A stretch of 64,000 bases of DNA. It comes from Symbiodinium natans. Its lineage: Eukaryota; Sar; Dinophyceae; Suessiales; Symbiodiniaceae. The DNA is taken from positions 377,646-441,645 of the forward strand of contig CAJNDS010001779.1 in the NCBI GenBank assembly GCA_905221605.1, in the 5' to 3' direction. Under the pieces are notes generated by a model. That model was not told the DNA's origin. It saw nothing but the letters and a program-made list of their open reading frames with translations, and ran no database searches. Of the stretch, positions 61,500 to 64,000 are shown piece after piece; the first letter of the stretch is position 1, and each line of letters opens with the position of its first letter. Position numbers and translations under genes: made by a program.

Positions 61500-61892
61500 A
61501 CCCCACACCCTCGAGTCCCTGAAGGCCGGTCACCCCGCGTTGTGGCCTCGCCATCCATTCCCCATCCCTTACTCCTCATAAACCGTATAAACCACAAACC
61601 CCTTAAAATCCAGAAACCCTACAAACCCGATAAACCCTCTAAACCCTCTAAGCCCGATAAAACCCTGTAAACCCCAAACCTTACTGCTGTGCTGCCCAGA
61701 AACCCAAGAGCAGACAGAAGTGGCCCCATGTGCATCCAAAAATACCCCCCCACCCCCAAAGGAGTGAAGGGCTCAGGGCTTGGCCCCCTCTTCGTTTACA
61801 TAGACGCCTAAACACCAGATAGACGCAAAAACATCCCCCTCGCTTCGTATCGTGGGTGCAAGAGCGAAACAAAAAACCTTGAGACGAAGAGC
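61500..61892. other. Upper part of channel intron 1
   Basis: Degenerate CCCTAAA units 61560-61680, then unique DNA. Frames at 61681-61911 run from exon 1 into the intron and are not called. Confidence 0.45.
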
Positions 61893-61933
61893 CTTTGAGG
61901 AAGAGGTTCACTACAAACTCGAAGCTGTAGAAC
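61893..61933 (-). CDS. Channel exon 1 seen (S2)
   Basis: Reads FYSFEFVVNLFLK with a split base at both ends; acceptor CCCGAG|G, donor AAAG|GCTC (GC type). Joins exon 2 to give LFLKGLKHLKDW. S1 and the N terminus should lie upstream (higher coordinates). Confidence 0.82.
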
Positions 61934-62149
61934 CTCGGGGGGCGCGTGCATGAGCGCGTTTGCCCTATGACCGCCCGCCAGCTTCCCAGAAGCCAATCAC
62001 CACGTTGCCCCGTTGGCCCTGACGTCTGGTCTACGCTTGAGGTATGGTTCTCTGGGTGTTGGGTACTTGCTGATGATCGTCGGTGGGTTCATGTGCATAG
62101 GCCATGATGAAGGCGAAACACGGATCTCCTGAGAATGTAATTATGTGCG

Positions 62150-62253
62150 ATGAATTTCCCATATTCGGGGTACCTTCTTGGGGTCCTTAATATAAGGGAA
62201 TCCTACTATTCGGGGGTCGGGGGGCCCCGTATTTTCGCAAAAAAACCCATCTA
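62150..62253. mobile_element. Inverted-repeat element, family E
   Basis: Core GGGGTACCTTCTTGGGGTCC and TATTTTCGCAAAAAAACCCAT. About 104 nt. Confidence 0.65.
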
Positions 62254-62423
62254 GATCTGACAAGTATATGGAACCACCGCACGGCAAGCTCGTCGGGACA
62301 TGTCAGTACCTTTCCAGGGACCTACAACTGTTGTGTCCTTAAGGAATCGAGTACGTCCCAGGACGTGTACTGTGAAGCAAAGCATTCCATGGAGCAGATG
62401 ATGCTATGTTACATTATGGCAAC

Positions 62424-62525
62424 CCTAAACCCTAAACCCCAAAACGACCCAGCAGCAGAACTGGCGCACCCCGAACAACACCATGGCTTCATGGCTTGAA
62501 AGGCCAGGCATGCCCAATGCGCTCA
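62424..62525 (-). CDS. Possible exon upstream of the channel
   Basis: Minus strand reads LSALGMPGLSSHEAMVLFGV then RQFCCW. Not joined to exon 1. Confidence 0.3.
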
Positions 62526-62532
62526 GAGGAGT

Positions 62533-62812
62533 AGGGTTTAGGGTTTAGGGTTTAGGGTTTAGGGTTTAGGGTTTAGGGTTTAGGGTTTAGGGTTTTAGGG
62601 TTTAGGGTTTAGGGTTTAGGGTTCAGGGTTTAGGGTTTAGGGTTTAGGGAGCCCGACCGGGACGAGAAGCACAACGCACAGGTCCATCAACACGTACACC
62701 ACGGGTGGAAGCTTGGAGTTGCTGGCGCGGACATCCTGGGAAACTCCCTAAACCCTAAACCCTAAACCCTAAACCCTAAACCCTAAACCCTAAACCCTAA
62801 ACCCTAAACCAC
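62533..62812. repeat. TTTAGGG array, spacer, CCCTAAA array
   Basis: TTTAGGG 62533-62649 and CCCTAAA 62748-62812 face each other. Confidence 0.92.
62651..62740 (-). CDS. Possible exon with a membrane span
   Basis: After AGTTTCCCAG reads DVRASNSKLPPVVYVLMDLC then VVLLVPVGL, a hydrophobic span. It might be S1 of the channel or belong to another gene; not joined. Confidence 0.42.
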
Positions 62813-62827
62813 TGATTGCTTATAAAC

Positions 62828-62940
62828 CACTGATTGCTTAAGAACCCCCAAAAAACAGAAAACATTCTTCCTTTGAAGGGTAGTATAGGGACTAGTTTTC
62901 TATACATTCAAAATTCTGTTGGGGTACTTAAGCAAATAGT
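62828..62940. mobile_element. Inverted-repeat element, family B
   Basis: CACTGATTGCTTAAGAACCCC ... GGGGTACTTAAGCAAATAGT with inner CAGAA/TTCTG. 113 nt; relative at 16149-16275. Confidence 0.75.
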
Positions 62941-63149
62941 AATAAAACATGGAGGTGGAGGACCATTTGGATCTTAGCGTCTTGCTGTGTTTGTGGCTTG
63001 TCTGCTGAATCCCGACCTTAACAGCACAAAACTTGCCGTCAAACCCCTTATAGGGAGTCTACAGAAATGTGCTCTCCAGGTGATGCTGTCGTAACCTTGG
63101 ACGATTCTCAGATCAGCAAAACACTCACACGCACTCTAAAGCTTAGGGG
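62941..63149. other. Unique spacer, no gene confirmed
   Basis: Minus strand is open near 62950-63050 (FDGKFCAVKVGIQQTSHK); unlinked. Confidence 0.25.
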
Positions 63150-63433
63150 GTTAGGGTTCAGGGTTCAGGGTTCAGGGTTCAGGGTTTAGGGTTTAGGGTT
63201 TAGGGTTTAGGGTTTAGGGTTTAGGGTTTAGCTGCTAGGGCGAAATAACCCACCCCGCCAAAGCAAGGAATAAGGGGCACCACGAACGTACGAACGCAGC
63301 TGTTGGTATGTTCCCCTTATACTAAGAGTCCCTACTAGGCATAGTCGGCACCCCGCTACTAAACCCTAAACCCTAAACCCTAAACCCTAAACCCTAAACC
63401 CTAAACCCTAAACCCTAAACCCTAAACCCTAAA
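63150..63433. repeat. TTCAGGG/TTTAGGG array and CCCTAAA array
   Basis: 63150-63231 begins with five TTCAGGG units; CCCTAAA 63357-63433. Between them lies a family C left half. Confidence 0.9.
63303..63357. mobile_element. Family C element cut by a CCCTAAA array
   Basis: TTGGTATGTTCCCCTTATACT is the left half; the right half is replaced by the array. Confidence 0.65.
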
Positions 63434-63578
63434 CTCTTTGTAGAAGGCAGAAAATCCCAAGGTAGCTGAATCAAAAGGACACGGTGAAAAAAATGAAGAA
63501 GCCGGCCCAGCCTCTTCCCCCCCCAGACAAAAAATGTATTAATGTGATGTCTAGTAAGCCAACATAAAGGAACACATA

Positions 63579-63599
63579 TGCGTATATATATATATATAC

Positions 63600-63645
<46 letters not shown>

Positions 63646-63690
63646 ATATATATATGTATGTATATGCGTGTATGTATATATGTATGTGCA
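63579..63690 (+). repeat. (TA)n(TCTA)n(TA)n microsatellite
   Basis: TCTA tetranucleotides (about 63600-63643) between TA/GTAT dinucleotide runs. Confidence 0.92.
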
Positions 63691-63778
63691 TATGCATGTT
63701 TATTGTTCTTGATAAAACAACACCTTATGCATCCACTAGCTCGAAGCTTGAAACCCTTACGCATGGCTAGGGATTCGC

Positions 63779-64000
63779 AATTGGAGGGCACTTTCGGGTT
63801 GCCCCCATGTGCATTGCTGCCACCGAAACAGCCTCAACTCCTGAACGGGCTGAACCCGACCCGGGAGTAGCCTAGGAATAAGAAGGGCACCTCTTTTTGG
63901 CTTTTAGGGGATTCTATGGGAACCCCCCCAACCCTGCAAAAAATGAAGTAAGGGCCTCCTCGCACTGGAGGGCAATTCCGGGTTGCCCCCCATGTGATGC
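63779..64000. mobile_element. Family D-like element between direct repeats
   Basis: CTAGGAATAAGAAGGGCACC... at 63872-63950 resembles family D. TTGGAGGGCACTTTCGGGTT (63780-63799) and CTGGAGGGCAATTCCGGGTT (63966-63985) start about 33-nt direct repeats on either side, cut off by the window end. Confidence 0.6.

Larger units (their letters stand above)
47185..61933 (-). other. Gene: voltage-gated cation channel, 18 exons found
   Basis: Minus-strand gene rebuilt from exons of 33-66 nt. In order: S2 (EFVVNLFLKG), S3 (TWMDIVVLICG), S4 with Arg every third residue (RMLRLVRIFRLPASLRKAR), S5 (KTLAWSFVFCFGMMTLWSM), pore helix and filter region (NLLLFKTVIAGDSWG), S6 (SLLTLVFGVMNLIVA), post-S6 VIVDTFAEARERD, then two EF-hand loops. 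One voltage-sensor/pore unit is seen, as in dinoflagellate channels related to four-domain Na/Ca channels and one-domain bacterial channels. Ion choice is unknown. Exons 1-2, 3-7 and 8-18 each join without phase break; joins 2-3 and 7-8 are not resolved, and the N- and C-terminal ends are missing. The EF-hands suggest calcium control. It should lie in a membrane. Confidence 0.88.

Noticed and set aside
1-64000. Window as a chromosome end (telomere)
   Set aside because: Arrays are short, internal, in both orientations and embedded in introns; none runs to the window end as a terminal array.
1-64000. CRISPR-like array or tandem rDNA
   Set aside because: The repeat-spacer look comes from telomere-like units and exon-sized spacers; no conserved CRISPR repeat, cas gene or rRNA sequence was seen.

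Overview
The window reads as nuclear DNA of a dinoflagellate, most likely Symbiodiniaceae-like. TTTAGGG/CCCTAAA arrays occur throughout in both orientations. Short exons of about 30-110 nt sit between them, and they can be joined only by GC, GA or GT donors with AG|G acceptors, a splicing habit known from dinoflagellates. Short inverted-repeat elements are dense. Two of the reconstructed proteins look like dinoflagellate membrane-protein families. No rRNA, tRNA, CRISPR or bacterial gene organisation was seen. TTTAGGG is also the telomere unit of plants and some other algae, so the lineage call rests mainly on splicing and protein style.

Only one long open reading frame is convincing: a 603-codon, apparently intronless membrane protein on the minus strand (11111-12922). 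The other genes are broken into tiny exons hidden between repeats, and I rebuilt them by joining in-phase open segments. (1) A voltage-gated cation channel on the minus strand, 61933 down to 47185: 18 exons carrying S2, S3, S4, S5, pore, S6, the post-S6 segment and two EF-hands. The last 11 exons form an unbroken in-phase chain of 197 codons. (2) A multi-span membrane protein on the minus strand, 23212 to 19015 (probably to 16745 or beyond): six exons, all phase 0, 99 codons. (3) A plus-strand gene fragment at 38583-39673 (three exons). (4) A minus-strand gene fragment at 5816-4138 (six exons in phase), not recognised. Many other spacers hold single coding-like segments that I could not link.

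Layout: 1-0.8 kb degenerate telomere-like repeats and a 165-nt C tract; 0.8-7.5 kb arrays with exons of gene 4 and others; 7.5-11 kb arrays and inverted-repeat elements; 11.1-12.9 kb the intronless gene; 13-26 kb arrays with gene 2 exons; 26-38 kb variant-unit arrays, AT microsatellites and elements with a few possible exons; 38.5-39.7 kb gene 3; 40-43 kb elements and possible exons; 43.3-45.4 kb a block of G tract, 30-nt repeats, 1 kb of AT-rich DNA and a GGACCA repeat, framed by inverted simple repeats; 46-62 kb the channel gene, almost every intron of which holds an array or an inverted-repeat element; 62-64 kb further elements and arrays.

The main message is that the telomere-like arrays and the small hairpin transposons are intron contents rather than intergenic filler, and that in places the array itself supplies the splice donor (GTTTAGGG). 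All gene calls come from reading by eye, without alignment or transcript data.
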